Positions 8,877 through 17,497 of a stretch of DNA of 64,000 bases are shown in pieces (the stretch's first letter is position 1; every line of letters begins with the position of its first letter). The position numbers and the translations under genes are program-made. A model generated the notes under the pieces. The model was not told the origin of the DNA and ran no database searches. It saw only the letters and a list, made by a program, of their open reading frames with translations. Source of the DNA: Anabaenopsis elenkinii CCIBt3563 (GTDB taxonomy: Bacteria; Cyanobacteriota; Cyanobacteriia; Cyanobacteriales; Nostocaceae); contig NZ_CP063311.1 of NCBI RefSeq assembly GCF_015245355.1, positions 223,911-287,910 of the forward strand, in the 5' to 3' direction.

Positions 8877-10166
8877 ATGGTTTTAAAATCTCCCTTGCCC
8901 ATAGAACCTGAGACTCCAGGGCACATTTGCCCATTAGACCAAGCCTGTAGTTATCTACAAGATGCAGGTAAAGAATTAAACTTAGATCCGGGAGTATTGG
9001 CCATCCTCAGCCATCCCCGTAAAGTGGTGACAGTTTCCATCCCTGTGAAGCTAGATAATGGTCAAATTCAAGTGCTAACTGGACATCGGGTACAGCACTC
9101 TGATATTCTCGGCCCCTATAAAGGAGGAATTCGTTACCATCCCGCGGTGACATTGGGTGAAGTATCAGCTTTAGCCATGCTCATGACTTGGAAATGTGCG
9201 TTGTTAGGCATACCTTATGGCGGTGCGAAAGGCGGTATAGCCATAAATCCTCAAAGTTATAGTGTGGGTGAATTAGAAAGAATCACTCGCCGCTATATCA
9301 GTGAGTTAATTAAAGACATTGGACCATCAGTAGATATACCCGCCCCAGACATGGGTACTTCCGCCCGTGAAATGGCTTGGATGATGGATACTTATTCTGT
9401 AAATGTGGGTCATGCTGTCCCTGGAATTGTCACAGGTAAGCCCCTTTCCATTGGTGGTTCTTTAGGGAGAGAAAAGGCAACGGGCAGAGGTGTAATGATT
9501 ATTGTCCGTGAGGCATTAGCGGAACGAGGTAAACCCCTCACAGGAGCGCGAGTAGTAATTCAGGGTTTTGGTAATGTGGGGCATGCAGCAGCTGAATTAT
9601 TACATCAGTTGGGGGCTAAAATCATCGCTGTCTCTACAGGCGCGGGGGGTATTTTTGCCACCAACGGCCTTGATATTCCGGCATTGACAGCTTATAGGGC
9701 GAAAAATCACAGGAGTGTTGTGGGTTTTCCCCAAGCAGTAGCAATTAGTAATGTAGATTTACTCACTTTGCCTTGCGATGTCTTGATTCCTGCAGCTTTG
9801 GAGAATCAAATTACTAGGGAAAATGTTAATCAGGTGCAAGCGGAAATTGTCGCCGAAGCAGCTAACGGGCCAGTAACTTTAGCAGCGAACCAATCCCTAG
9901 AAGCCCGTGGTGTGACGGTGCTACCGGACATCTTGACCAATGCTGGCGGTGTGGTTGTCAGTTATTTAGAGTGGGTGCAGGGTCTTTCTTATGTGTTTTG
10001 GGATGAGGAGCGGGTAAACCATGAAATGGAAAAGTTAATGCTCCAAGCTTATCACCAAGTAATACAGCAGTCGAAGAGCAGACAAATTTCTCTACGATTA
10101 GCAGCCTATACTTTGGGTGTGGGTAGAGTAGCACAAGCCCTGGCTGATAGAGGTCTTTATCCTTAG
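8877..10166 (+). CDS. gdhA: Glutamate dehydrogenase (Glu/Leu/Phe/Val dehydrogenase family)
   Basis: Catalyses reversible reductive amination of 2-oxoglutarate to glutamate, a side route of ammonium assimilation besides GS-GOGAT. The 429 residues fit hexameric GDH. The substrate-binding block PYKGGIRYHP and the catalytic Lys region IPYGGAKGGI are present. PAPDMGTSAREMAWMMD and the Rossmann motif GFGNVGHAAA follow, then ILTNAGGVVVSYLEWVQ. ATG 8877 is preceded by AGGAGAA, a good ribosome-binding site. Coenzyme preference is not evident. It converges on the AraC-type gene 53 bp downstream. Confidence 0.93.
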   Translation: MVLKSPLPIEPETPGHICPLDQACSYLQDAGKELNLDPGVLAILSHPRKVVTVSIPVKLDNGQIQVLTGHRVQHSDILGPYKGGIRYHPAVTLGEVSALAMLMTWKCALLGIPYGGAKGGIAINPQSYSVGELERITRRYISELIKDIGPSVDIPAPDMGTSAREMAWMMDTYSVNVGHAVPGIVTGKPLSIGGSLGREKATGRGVMIIVREALAERGKPLTGARVVIQGFGNVGHAAAELLHQLGAKIIAVSTGAGGIFATNGLDIPALTAYRAKNHRSVVGFPQAVAISNVDLLTLPCDVLIPAALENQITRENVNQVQAEIVAEAANGPVTLAANQSLEARGVTVLPDILTNAGGVVVSYLEWVQGLSYVFWDEERVNHEMEKLMLQAYHQVIQQSKSRQISLRLAAYTLGVGRVAQALADRGLYP

Positions 10167-10219
10167 TTTTTAATCTCACCCAAAGGTACTTCGCCGGACT
10201 CCTGGTAATTTGGTCTTCA

Positions 10220-10657
10220 TTACAGAGTAGAACACCAGTCTCTTTCGGGGACTGGGATACTGTTTGTCGCACCTACCCGAAATGCACTGGGTGGGACTCC
10301 TAATAGTCGCTTGAAGGCTCGAGTCAGATGGCTATGGTTGTAAAATCCGCAATATACAGCAATCTCGCTCAGGGACATACTAGAGGACTCTAACAGGCCT
10401 TTGGCTCGGTATACCCTCTGCCGAATAATGTATTGATGCAGTGAAATTCCTGTGATTTGCTTAAAGCGATAGCACAGATAAGACCTGCTGAAATTGATTT
10501 GCTGCGCCAGTTCATCTAGTGTCAGGTTCTGGTCAAGATACAGATCAATATATTTCAGTACCAGTTTCAAGCTATGTAGTCCGAAACTGCTCTCATAATT
10601 TTCCTGTTCAATGCCACACTCACAATGGTGGGTATTCCGCTTGGCGTTGATAATCAT
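10220..10657 (-). CDS. AraC-family transcriptional regulator, DNA-binding domain only
   Basis: A 145-residue protein whose core (about residues 28-128) is a complete two-helix-turn-helix AraC domain. It contains LTLDELAQQINFSRSYLCYRFKQ for helix-turn-helix one, and the family signature SLSEIAVYCGFYNHSHLTRAFKR with GVPPSAFR after it. No N-terminal effector-binding cupin is present, only about 27 residues with two His-Cys-type residues (HHCEC). Such stand-alone domains resemble MarA/SoxS-type regulators, which are controlled by abundance. It lies convergent to gdhA. Targets are unknown. Confidence 0.85.
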   Translation of the reverse strand: MIINAKRNTHHCECGIEQENYESSFGLHSLKLVLKYIDLYLDQNLTLDELAQQINFSRSYLCYRFKQITGISLHQYIIRQRVYRAKGLLESSSMSLSEIAVYCGFYNHSHLTRAFKRLLGVPPSAFRVGATNSIPVPERDWCSTL

Positions 10658-10808
10658 AATTGCTGGGGAAACAGATTACAGAATTAGATATATCCTGAGC
10701 CTGAGAAATAAATTGACTTGTCAAGTATCCTCAGGAGGATATGTTGAGACAAGATACCATCGAGTTATAAGAGAGTTATAAGAAAAAAATAATCATCATG
10801 TAAGAATT

Positions 10809-12314
10809 TCAACGGCATAGATGGAAACACAGTGTATTACCCCCTCTGTTTTGAGCCGATGTCAGGGCTTGGTTCACTGTTGTTAATAATTCTTCGGGAG
10901 TGGCGGTAGAATTGGGAATAGTGCCAGTAATACCTAAACTGATTGTGAATTTTTGTAAGCTGAGGATGGCTTGGTACAAATGTTGGGCAAGACGCAAGCT
11001 ACTATCAGAGGGCATACTCGGTAGAAGAATACCAAATTTCCCTCCAGTGTAGTAAGTGATGAAACTAGGAGGATCAAGGTACTTTTGTAAAGTCTGCCCA
11101 AGCTTTAAAAGGTAAGTTTTTTGCTGTTGTTTTTCAAAATCATCAATGGCACAAAAAATTAAGCCCAGAGGTATAGATTGTGTGCCCAGGCGTTGCCATT
11201 CTTGCTTTAAAATTTGACTAAAATCATCGGGAGAAATGAGAGCAGGTATATATTCCCGGAGGTTGAAATCATTCAGATCCGATATTTTTCCTGGTAGACT
11301 CACTGCTTCTGCTAATGCTTGCCATAAACAACCGAGTTCGGTAATATGTGCATGGGTCAGATGTTCTTGTGTGAGAATAGCTTCTATTTTCCGTGCTATT
11401 TCTGAGCCTTGGGGATAGCCAAAAGTACCCAGATTACCAGTTAAACTATGAACTATGGTAAGGATATGTTGTTGCTGTTGTGAGTTGCTGCTTTCTAGTT
11501 GGAATTGACTAATTGCAATACTCAGTTCTGCTATTTTGTCAGGTAAGGAAGCTTGAAAATCTGCTTTTATTTTTGCAATCAGTGCTATTCCCTCGGCTAC
11601 ATGATCATCAGTTGGTACTGGTAACTCAGATTTTGCCTCTGGTCTAGCTTTAAGCCGATATCCCAAGCGGTAAACAGTTTCAATCACTTCTTCTTTGATT
11701 CCTCCTGCTTTAAGTTTACGTCGTAAGTCTTTGATTAAATTGGTGACAGCATTATCTGTAGGGAACTCATCTGCTGACCATAACTTATCAATGATATCTC
11801 TACGGGTATAAATTCTTTGGGGGGAGCGTAAAAATAATTCCAATAACTCAAATTCCTTGGGACTAAGTGGAATTAATTCCTGACCATACTGGACTTGGAT
11901 TAAATGAGTATCCAGAGATAAGTTACCCCATTCCAAGGTCACTAAACTTGACTCTTGTACTCGACGGGATAAAGCTCTTATTCGTGCTAATAACTGAGCA
12001 GTGTCAGAAGATTTAGTCACATAGTCGTCTGCTCCTGCATCTAAACCTGCAATCACATCTTCCTCTGCGTCCTTGGCGGTGAGGATTAATATGGGAACCT
12101 GACAATGGTGCTGACGTAGTTGACGACACACAGTCAAACCATCTAATTTGGGCATGAGTACATCTAGCAAAATTAGATCATAATTAAACTGACTTACCAT
12201 TTCTATACCGATCTGACCACTTGTAGCGACATCGACTACATAACGGTAGGAAATGAGAGTATTTGTAAGTAATTGACTGAAATAAATATCATCATCTATC
12301 AACAAAATTTTCAT
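10809..12314 (-). CDS. Response regulator: REC, OmpR-type wHTH, Hpt, degenerate GGDEF
   Basis: From MKILLIDDD the domains run in order as follows. A receiver has phospho-acceptor Asp at about residue 51 (LLDVLMP) and TAKD. An OmpR/PhoB winged helix covers about 125-225 (LSPKEFELLELFLRSP, VIETVYRLGYRL). A histidine phosphotransfer-like segment has His at about 289 (TIVHSLTGNLGTFGYP). The C-terminal domain has the length and layout of a diguanylate cyclase, but the signature reads TGGKFGILLP instead of GGDEF, so it should be inactive. The frame opens five codons earlier at GTG 12329, but ATG 12314 fits receivers better. It is divergent from the histidine kinase only about 40 bp away, and so probably its partner. 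Confidence 0.85.
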   Translation of the reverse strand: MKILLIDDDIYFSQLLTNTLISYRYVVDVATSGQIGIEMVSQFNYDLILLDVLMPKLDGLTVCRQLRQHHCQVPILILTAKDAEEDVIAGLDAGADDYVTKSSDTAQLLARIRALSRRVQESSLVTLEWGNLSLDTHLIQVQYGQELIPLSPKEFELLELFLRSPQRIYTRRDIIDKLWSADEFPTDNAVTNLIKDLRRKLKAGGIKEEVIETVYRLGYRLKARPEAKSELPVPTDDHVAEGIALIAKIKADFQASLPDKIAELSIAISQFQLESSNSQQQQHILTIVHSLTGNLGTFGYPQGSEIARKIEAILTQEHLTHAHITELGCLWQALAEAVSLPGKISDLNDFNLREYIPALISPDDFSQILKQEWQRLGTQSIPLGLIFCAIDDFEKQQQKTYLLKLGQTLQKYLDPPSFITYYTGGKFGILLPSMPSDSSLRLAQHLYQAILSLQKFTISLGITGTIPNSTATPEELLTTVNQALTSAQNRGGNTLCFHLCR

Positions 12315-12353
12315 TTTCACCGGTATCACTTATTATCCCAGTCATCAATAGTC

Positions 12354-15116
12354 ATGAAAGTCTTGCGTATAAACTCCCAGTTAATAATCACATTACTCGG
12401 CAGAATTCCTCTGCGGACGTTATTTATTGTACCTTACATGGGTATCATTTTGCTCAGTGTCAGCACTGTTAGTTATCTTTCTTATCAGACTGGACAAACA
12501 GCAGTGAACAAATTACTCATGAAATTGATCTCATCAACAACACAGCAAATTAGCGATCGCTTAACTACATATCTGGAAATACCACACAAATTAGTAGCTA
12601 TGAATCGCTACGGGATTGAGCAAGGACATATTAACCCGGACAATGGAGAAGAGTTAAGATTGCATTTCTTCCAACAACTTAAACTCTACCAACTTCCCAC
12701 TAATATTGATTTTGGTGGGAGTAATGGTAGCTATACTTTTGTAGCTAAAGATAGATTTGGATTGGTAGCACCACCAGATTCCTGGCTAGGTGGAGGTGTA
12801 GATCCATCTCAGATTGGAAAACTAAATTTTTATATGCTGAATGAAGAGGGAAAGTTGGCCAAAAATATCCCTGAGTACACCACATCATATAAACCAGTAA
12901 CACGTCCTTGGTACAAAATTGCTCAAGCTCAAGGTCAACAAACCTGGTCACCAGTATACCCTTTTTTCAACATTGATACAGCCAGTATTTCCGCGGTGGC
13001 TCCAGTGTATCGCAATGGTGAATTTATCGGTGTTGTAGGTTGTGATTTAGTCCTTGATGATATCAGCCTGTTTTTACAAAACTTGGATTTTTCACCATCG
13101 GGAGAGTCATTTATTATTGAACGTTCTGGGGATGTGATAGCTACATCTACAGAAGAGCGCCCTTTTGTGAAAAATGTTGATGGTGTAGAATTAGTGCGGT
13201 TAAAAGCTGTGAATAGTAGTAATCACATCATTGCTAGTACCGCTAAAGAATTACACAAACGCTGGACTAACTTTAAGCTTATTGAGAATCATAAGTTTCA
13301 GTTCATTGATGAAAATAATCAACGTTATTTTGCTCATGTTTTTCCCTATCAAGATAAATATGGTTTGGATTGGTTAATTATATCTGTATTACCAGAAGCA
13401 GACTTTATTACAGATATTCAATCTAATATATATAACAGTTTATCATTGGGAATCATCACATTATTCTTAGCCCTGACTTTAGGTTTGATTTTATATTCTT
13501 GGGTGATGAAACCGATTTTAGATTTAAGTCAAGTTGCTAAACAATTACTGGTTCAGGAAAAATCACCAGCATTTTCCCAATCAAATGGGATATTGTCTCC
13601 CCAGGATGATTTAGTACCAGCACAATCTTTATTCCAAGTTGCTGAAGAAATACAAATGGATATGATGGCGTTGAGACAGTCACAAATCGATTCAGAAGAT
13701 AAATTCCGCAAGATATTTCTAACTAGTCCTGATGCTATTTGTATTTATGATATTACTGAGCAGAAAATTGTAGATGTAAACCCTATTTTTTTAGAATTAT
13801 CAGGTTATAATAGTTCAGAGATTATTGGTCATAACTATAGAGATTTACCATTTGTGGCTAATGAACATCATCTGAAGTTAATTGAGGAAAAAATCGAATC
13901 TCTAGGATATGTACGTAATCTCCAGTTGTATGGTGTCACCAAATCTGGAGAAATCAAAACTGTTTTAGTTTGTTGTGAACTCATAGTTCTGAATCAAAAA
14001 AATTACGTAATTACTTTTATTAAAGATATTACTGATCGCAAAAAATCAGAGACAGCCTTGCTAGAAACTGAAGCCAGGTTTCGTAGTGCTTTTGAAGATG
14101 CTGGTATCGGGATGGCTATAGTCAATACTCAAGGTAAATATATGCGGGTGAATCAATCCTTATGTGATCTCCTGGGTTACAGTGAATCGGAGTTATTAAC
14201 TAAGACTTTTGTAGACATCACACATCCTGAGGATTCGCAAAAATGCCTTAATTTAGTCCAAAAATGTCTAACTGGGGAAATTAATAAATTTCAAGAGGAA
14301 AAGCGTTATCTAGACAAGCAAGGAAATATTATTTGGTCATTAAGCAGTGTATCTCTGGTGAGAAACAAAGATCAGGAAGCACTTCACTTTATCGCTCAAA
14401 TTCAAGATATCAGTGAACGTCACGAAATCGAGCAGATAAAATATGAGTTTATTTCCGTTGTTAGCCATGAAGTGCGGACACCCCTGACCTCTATTAAAGG
14501 GGCTTTAGGCATTTTAGCAACTGGGGTTTTAGATCATGAACCATTACAAAAGCAGCAAATGCTGCAAATTGCCATCAATAACAGCGATCGCCTTTTAGAT
14601 TTAGTCAATGATATCCTCACTTTAGAAGGCTTAACATCTCGTCAACTAAAAATCAATTTTCAGTGGTGTGATCTGGAAAATCTGGCAAAACAAACCCTGG
14701 AAGACTTACAACCAGTCGCTGCAAATGCAGGGATTACTTTTAAGTCCAGTATCCCCGATATTCAAATCTTTGCTGATTGTAGATCCATGATCCAAACCCT
14801 AACTAATTTATTAGGGAATGCCATTAAGTTTTCCCGTCCTGGTGGTATTGTGGAATTATCAGTGAGTGTAATTGACCAAGAAGTTCTCTTTGCAGTTAGA
14901 GATCAAGGTAAAGGTATTCCCTCGGAACAATTAGAAGCGATTTTCGGACGGTTTCAACAAGTTGATGTTTCTGATGCTCGCCAAAAAGGTGGTACAGGTC
15001 TAGGTCTAGCAATTTGTAAAAGCATTGTTGAACATCATCAAGGTCGAATTTGGGCAGAAAGTGTTTTAGGTAGTGGGAGCACATTTTATTTTACTATACC
15101 TAGAAGAAATCCATGA
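12354..15116 (+). CDS. Cache-PAS-PAS sensor histidine kinase
   Basis: A membrane sensor kinase of 920 residues. A first transmembrane helix lies at about 22-45. An extracytoplasmic double-Cache sensor contains VTRPWYKIAQAQGQQTWSPVY, split as usual around WY, and SISAVAPVYRNGEFIGVVG. A second transmembrane helix lies at about 365-390, then two PAS domains (about 440-560 and 565-685). HisKA has phospho-acceptor His705 in SHEVRTPLTSIKG, and the ATPase has N, G1 (VRDQGKGIP) and G2 (GGTGLGLAI) boxes. The start is ATG 12354, because 27 upstream in-frame codons are not family-like. It overlaps the next receiver gene by 4 nt (ATGA). Confidence 0.92.
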   Translation: MKVLRINSQLIITLLGRIPLRTLFIVPYMGIILLSVSTVSYLSYQTGQTAVNKLLMKLISSTTQQISDRLTTYLEIPHKLVAMNRYGIEQGHINPDNGEELRLHFFQQLKLYQLPTNIDFGGSNGSYTFVAKDRFGLVAPPDSWLGGGVDPSQIGKLNFYMLNEEGKLAKNIPEYTTSYKPVTRPWYKIAQAQGQQTWSPVYPFFNIDTASISAVAPVYRNGEFIGVVGCDLVLDDISLFLQNLDFSPSGESFIIERSGDVIATSTEERPFVKNVDGVELVRLKAVNSSNHIIASTAKELHKRWTNFKLIENHKFQFIDENNQRYFAHVFPYQDKYGLDWLIISVLPEADFITDIQSNIYNSLSLGIITLFLALTLGLILYSWVMKPILDLSQVAKQLLVQEKSPAFSQSNGILSPQDDLVPAQSLFQVAEEIQMDMMALRQSQIDSEDKFRKIFLTSPDAICIYDITEQKIVDVNPIFLELSGYNSSEIIGHNYRDLPFVANEHHLKLIEEKIESLGYVRNLQLYGVTKSGEIKTVLVCCELIVLNQKNYVITFIKDITDRKKSETALLETEARFRSAFEDAGIGMAIVNTQGKYMRVNQSLCDLLGYSESELLTKTFVDITHPEDSQKCLNLVQKCLTGEINKFQEEKRYLDKQGNIIWSLSSVSLVRNKDQEALHFIAQIQDISERHEIEQIKYEFISVVSHEVRTPLTSIKGALGILATGVLDHEPLQKQQMLQIAINNSDRLLDLVNDILTLEGLTSRQLKINFQWCDLENLAKQTLEDLQPVAANAGITFKSSIPDIQIFADCRSMIQTLTNLLGNAIKFSRPGGIVELSVSVIDQEVLFAVRDQGKGIPSEQLEAIFGRFQQVDVSDARQKGGTGLGLAICKSIVEHHQGRIWAESVLGSGSTFYFTIPRRNP

Positions 15117-15481
15117 CAAAAAAAATTTTGATCATCGATGATGAAAAAGACATTTGTGCTGTATTACGAGTATGTTTAGAAAAGTTTGCCCAGTGGCAAG
15201 CTATAATAGCGACATCGGGAGAAGAAGGTTTACTCAAAGCTAAATTAGAATCCCCCGATGGGATATTATTAGATGTATCTATGCCAAATATGGATGGTTT
15301 TCAAGTTTGGGAAAAGTTGCAAGGTGATAGTGCTACCCGATCAATACCAGTTATTTTAGTAACTGCTAAGGTACTATCACAGGATCAGCAACGTTTTGCC
15401 TCCATGGGTGTTGCTGGAGTAATTACCAAACCCTTTAACCCTGTGACGATTTGGCAAGAAGTTGTTAATATTATTTCCTAA
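15113..15481 (+). CDS. CheY-like single-domain response regulator
   Basis: A 122-residue stand-alone receiver. The acidic pair is in ILIIDDEKD, the phospho-acceptor Asp54 in ILLDVSMPNMDG, the Thr in VTAK, and the conserved Lys in ITKPFNP. There is no output domain. The start overlaps the kinase stop by 4 nt, so translation is probably coupled and this is the kinase's immediate acceptor. With the divergent Hpt-containing regulator it could form a relay: kinase, then receiver, then Hpt. Confidence 0.92.
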   Translation: MTKKILIIDDEKDICAVLRVCLEKFAQWQAIIATSGEEGLLKAKLESPDGILLDVSMPNMDGFQVWEKLQGDSATRSIPVILVTAKVLSQDQQRFASMGVAGVITKPFNPVTIWQEVVNIIS

Positions 15482-15593
15482 TATTGAGATGAAAAAGCCG
15501 GAAAGTGGATGAATTGCATGAGAGCAAGACTAACCTATGGAAGGAGGATATTGGTAATTACTGATAGTGCAACTTTTAAGCTAATCAAAGCGA

Positions 15594-16799
15594 TTAAACT
15601 AGATTAACTACGGCATCCGTCAATTCTGACTCCTCAGAAAGCACGATAGAATCATGGGTCACGGTGAAGGCAGTTGCTTGCAAAGCACGTAATAAAATAT
15701 TGCGTGCGCCATTCACATCACGATAAACCTGAATTCCGCAATGTGGGCATTTAAAAATTTTGTGTCCACCTAGCTTATGGTGAACATGACCGCAGTTACC
15801 ACATGTTTTTGATGTATATGATTCATTGCAAAGAACCACTATTACACCTTTTCTTTGTGCAGCTTGTTTAAGATGTTGCTCAAATTTGTAATGAGAAAGA
15901 GTCAGCATTTGCCGTACAGACTTACTGTTGATTTTGCGTTTCTTCCCGCTACGTCTTTTAATCACCATTTGACTAGAATCAAAGGTTGGTAAGTAAATTA
16001 CCTTGTAGGAATTAACCAGCAAGTTAACAGCTTTGTTATGCAAATCTTTAATTAAATTCTGAATTCTTTCTCTTACGCGATTAGCAGCAATACGCATCTT
16101 TCTACGTTGACGGCATCTTGTTTTGGTAGAACGGCTGATGAGATTATCAAGGTGCTGACACAATCTTTGTATGCGTCCGATGTCTCCGGTTCCAATCTCT
16201 AAGACATTCTCGCCATCAAAACCAGTTAAGAAAGTGCGATTACCAGGGTCTACTGCTATTACCCTATCACTGCCAGTAGGTACAGTTTCTTTATATTCAG
16301 GAAAGCAACCAAACCACTTACCACGACGGTATACAAGCTCTGTGCCATATTCGCATTGTTCAGGAATAGTTTGACCAATTGTCGTAAAACCTAAACCTTT
16401 TGTTGTGCGCGGATACCAAGTACCATTTTTGAAATTACCAACCTTGAATTGGATAGTTTGGCTGGTGGCTTTACAGCTTTTAAATTTCGCACTACCACCT
16501 TGAGTGCGAGCCTGTTTAAAGGCATCAAATGCCTCAAAACAAGCTTCTTGACGTTGATGCCCTGGTAAGGTTTTCACCCATGGCGGTACATCCATTTTTT
16601 GAGCTATTTTATCTAACTCCTCAGCAGATATCTTGACTTCTTTTTCTGTGCTAGTTTTCTGATCAATAATTACTCTGACTTGAGTATCGTAATTATTGTG
16701 AAGATAACTGATACATTGATTGAAGTAATAACGATAAGCAGCAAGCCAACGCTTCCAGACTCGATGTAATTCCTTGCTAGGAAATAGCCTGATTTTCAA
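15594..16799 (-). CDS. tnpB: TnpB (OrfB), RNA-guided nuclease family, IS607-associated
   Basis: TnpB proteins are RuvC-type RNA-guided endonucleases of IS200/605 and IS607 elements. The likely start is TTG 16799, overlapping the tnpA end by 23 nt and giving 401 residues. The longer upstream frame is a tnpA shadow. RuvC-I Asp is at about 184 (VIAVDPGNRT). A four-Cys zinc ribbon (CGNC and CPHC) follows, and RuvC-III Asp is at about 361 (YRDVNGARNI). At the RuvC-II position (about 274) the sequence reads YLPTFDSSQ, aspartate where glutamate is usual. A Glu occurs instead in NESYTSKTC. No frameshift is visible. Confidence 0.85.
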   Translation of the reverse strand: MKIRLFPSKELHRVWKRWLAAYRYYFNQCISYLHNNYDTQVRVIIDQKTSTEKEVKISAEELDKIAQKMDVPPWVKTLPGHQRQEACFEAFDAFKQARTQGGSAKFKSCKATSQTIQFKVGNFKNGTWYPRTTKGLGFTTIGQTIPEQCEYGTELVYRRGKWFGCFPEYKETVPTGSDRVIAVDPGNRTFLTGFDGENVLEIGTGDIGRIQRLCQHLDNLISRSTKTRCRQRRKMRIAANRVRERIQNLIKDLHNKAVNLLVNSYKVIYLPTFDSSQMVIKRRSGKKRKINSKSVRQMLTLSHYKFEQHLKQAAQRKGVIVVLCNESYTSKTCGNCGHVHHKLGGHKIFKCPHCGIQVYRDVNGARNILLRALQATAFTVTHDSIVLSEESELTDAVVNLV

Positions 16800-17418
16800 T
16801 ACACTGTTCGGTGACTGCTTTGTCGATTCCTTGTGACGCGACTTCTTTTTGTAAGTCTTCTTTGATGCTTGACTTGTATTTTCTAAGCCCGTATAACCTG
16901 CTAGAGAAACAGTGGATGCTCGACAGCATATCTTGTACGAGTTCCTGTTCTGGACTGAGCTTGCGGTCATTGAGAACCACGAGTTCACACTCAAATTTTG
17001 TGCATAACCACCTAACCAATTCAAATCCGAATCGGACAAGTCGGTCAGGATGGGCAACGACAACACGTTGGATATCGCCGTCGATGATTCGTTCCAGAAT
17101 TGCGAGGAATTTTTTCCGTTTAAAATTGAGTCCGCTTCCAACTTCTGAAATAATTTCAGCCTCTGGGTATCTTGTGCGTAAGTGTTCAAGTTGTCGTTGC
17201 TCGTCTTGCTGGGAATGAGTCGATACTCGTCCATAGCAAATAGTTTTAATTGTCCTGGGTATTCCGCCGATTTTTTCGACTTCTTCGAGTATGAACCGCC
17301 TTTGACCGCCTGGTGTACGGATTGCTCTCAGTTTGCCTTCGTTTTCCCATCTCCTGAGACTGGAGACATGGACACCAAGGATTTTAGCTGCTTCCTTGGG
17401 AGTGACATGTTGCATCAA
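16777..17418 (-). CDS. tnpA: IS607-type serine recombinase transposase
   Basis: A 213-residue protein with an N-terminal MerR-like helix-turn-helix (TPKEAAKILGVHVSSLRRWE), then a small serine-recombinase catalytic domain. The nucleophile is Ser66 in CYGRVSTHSQ. The Arg-containing motif is VVVAHPDRLVRFGFELVRW, with the DNA-binding domain ahead of the catalytic domain, as typical for IS607 and opposite to resolvases. The C-terminal end overlaps tnpB. IS607 recombinases insert with low site preference, often at GG. Confidence 0.93.
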   Translation of the reverse strand: MMQHVTPKEAAKILGVHVSSLRRWENEGKLRAIRTPGGQRRFILEEVEKIGGIPRTIKTICYGRVSTHSQQDEQRQLEHLRTRYPEAEIISEVGSGLNFKRKKFLAILERIIDGDIQRVVVAHPDRLVRFGFELVRWLCTKFECELVVLNDRKLSPEQELVQDMLSSIHCFSSRLYGLRKYKSSIKEDLQKEVASQGIDKAVTEQCIENQAIS

Positions 17419-17497
17419 AGCCTCATTAAATCAACTACTTTTAGTCTAGCGGGATTTAGTAATATTTACTCTGTTTAAGCAAATAATTTACAATTAG

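Larger units (their letters stand above)
15490..17480 (-). mobile_element. IS607-family insertion element (tnpA + tnpB)
   Basis: About 2 kb carrying a serine-recombinase transposase and an overlapping TnpB gene in the IS607 order. It sits between a response regulator and ribokinase. IS607 elements have no long terminal inverted repeats and leave no clear target duplication, so the outer limits given are approximate, set by neighbouring genes. Both ORFs look intact. The guide RNA of such elements normally lies at the 3' end of tnpB and runs into the right end, here about 15490-15650. That placement is inferred. Confidence 0.85.

Noticed and set aside
12273..12353. Upstream in-frame extension of the histidine kinase
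   Set aside because: It overlaps the start of the divergent regulator, lacks kinase-like or signal-like sequence, and ATG 12354 leads directly into the membrane anchor.
16811..17218. 135-codon plus-strand ORF inside tnpA
   Set aside because: Antisense shadow of the transposase gene, with no protein family features.
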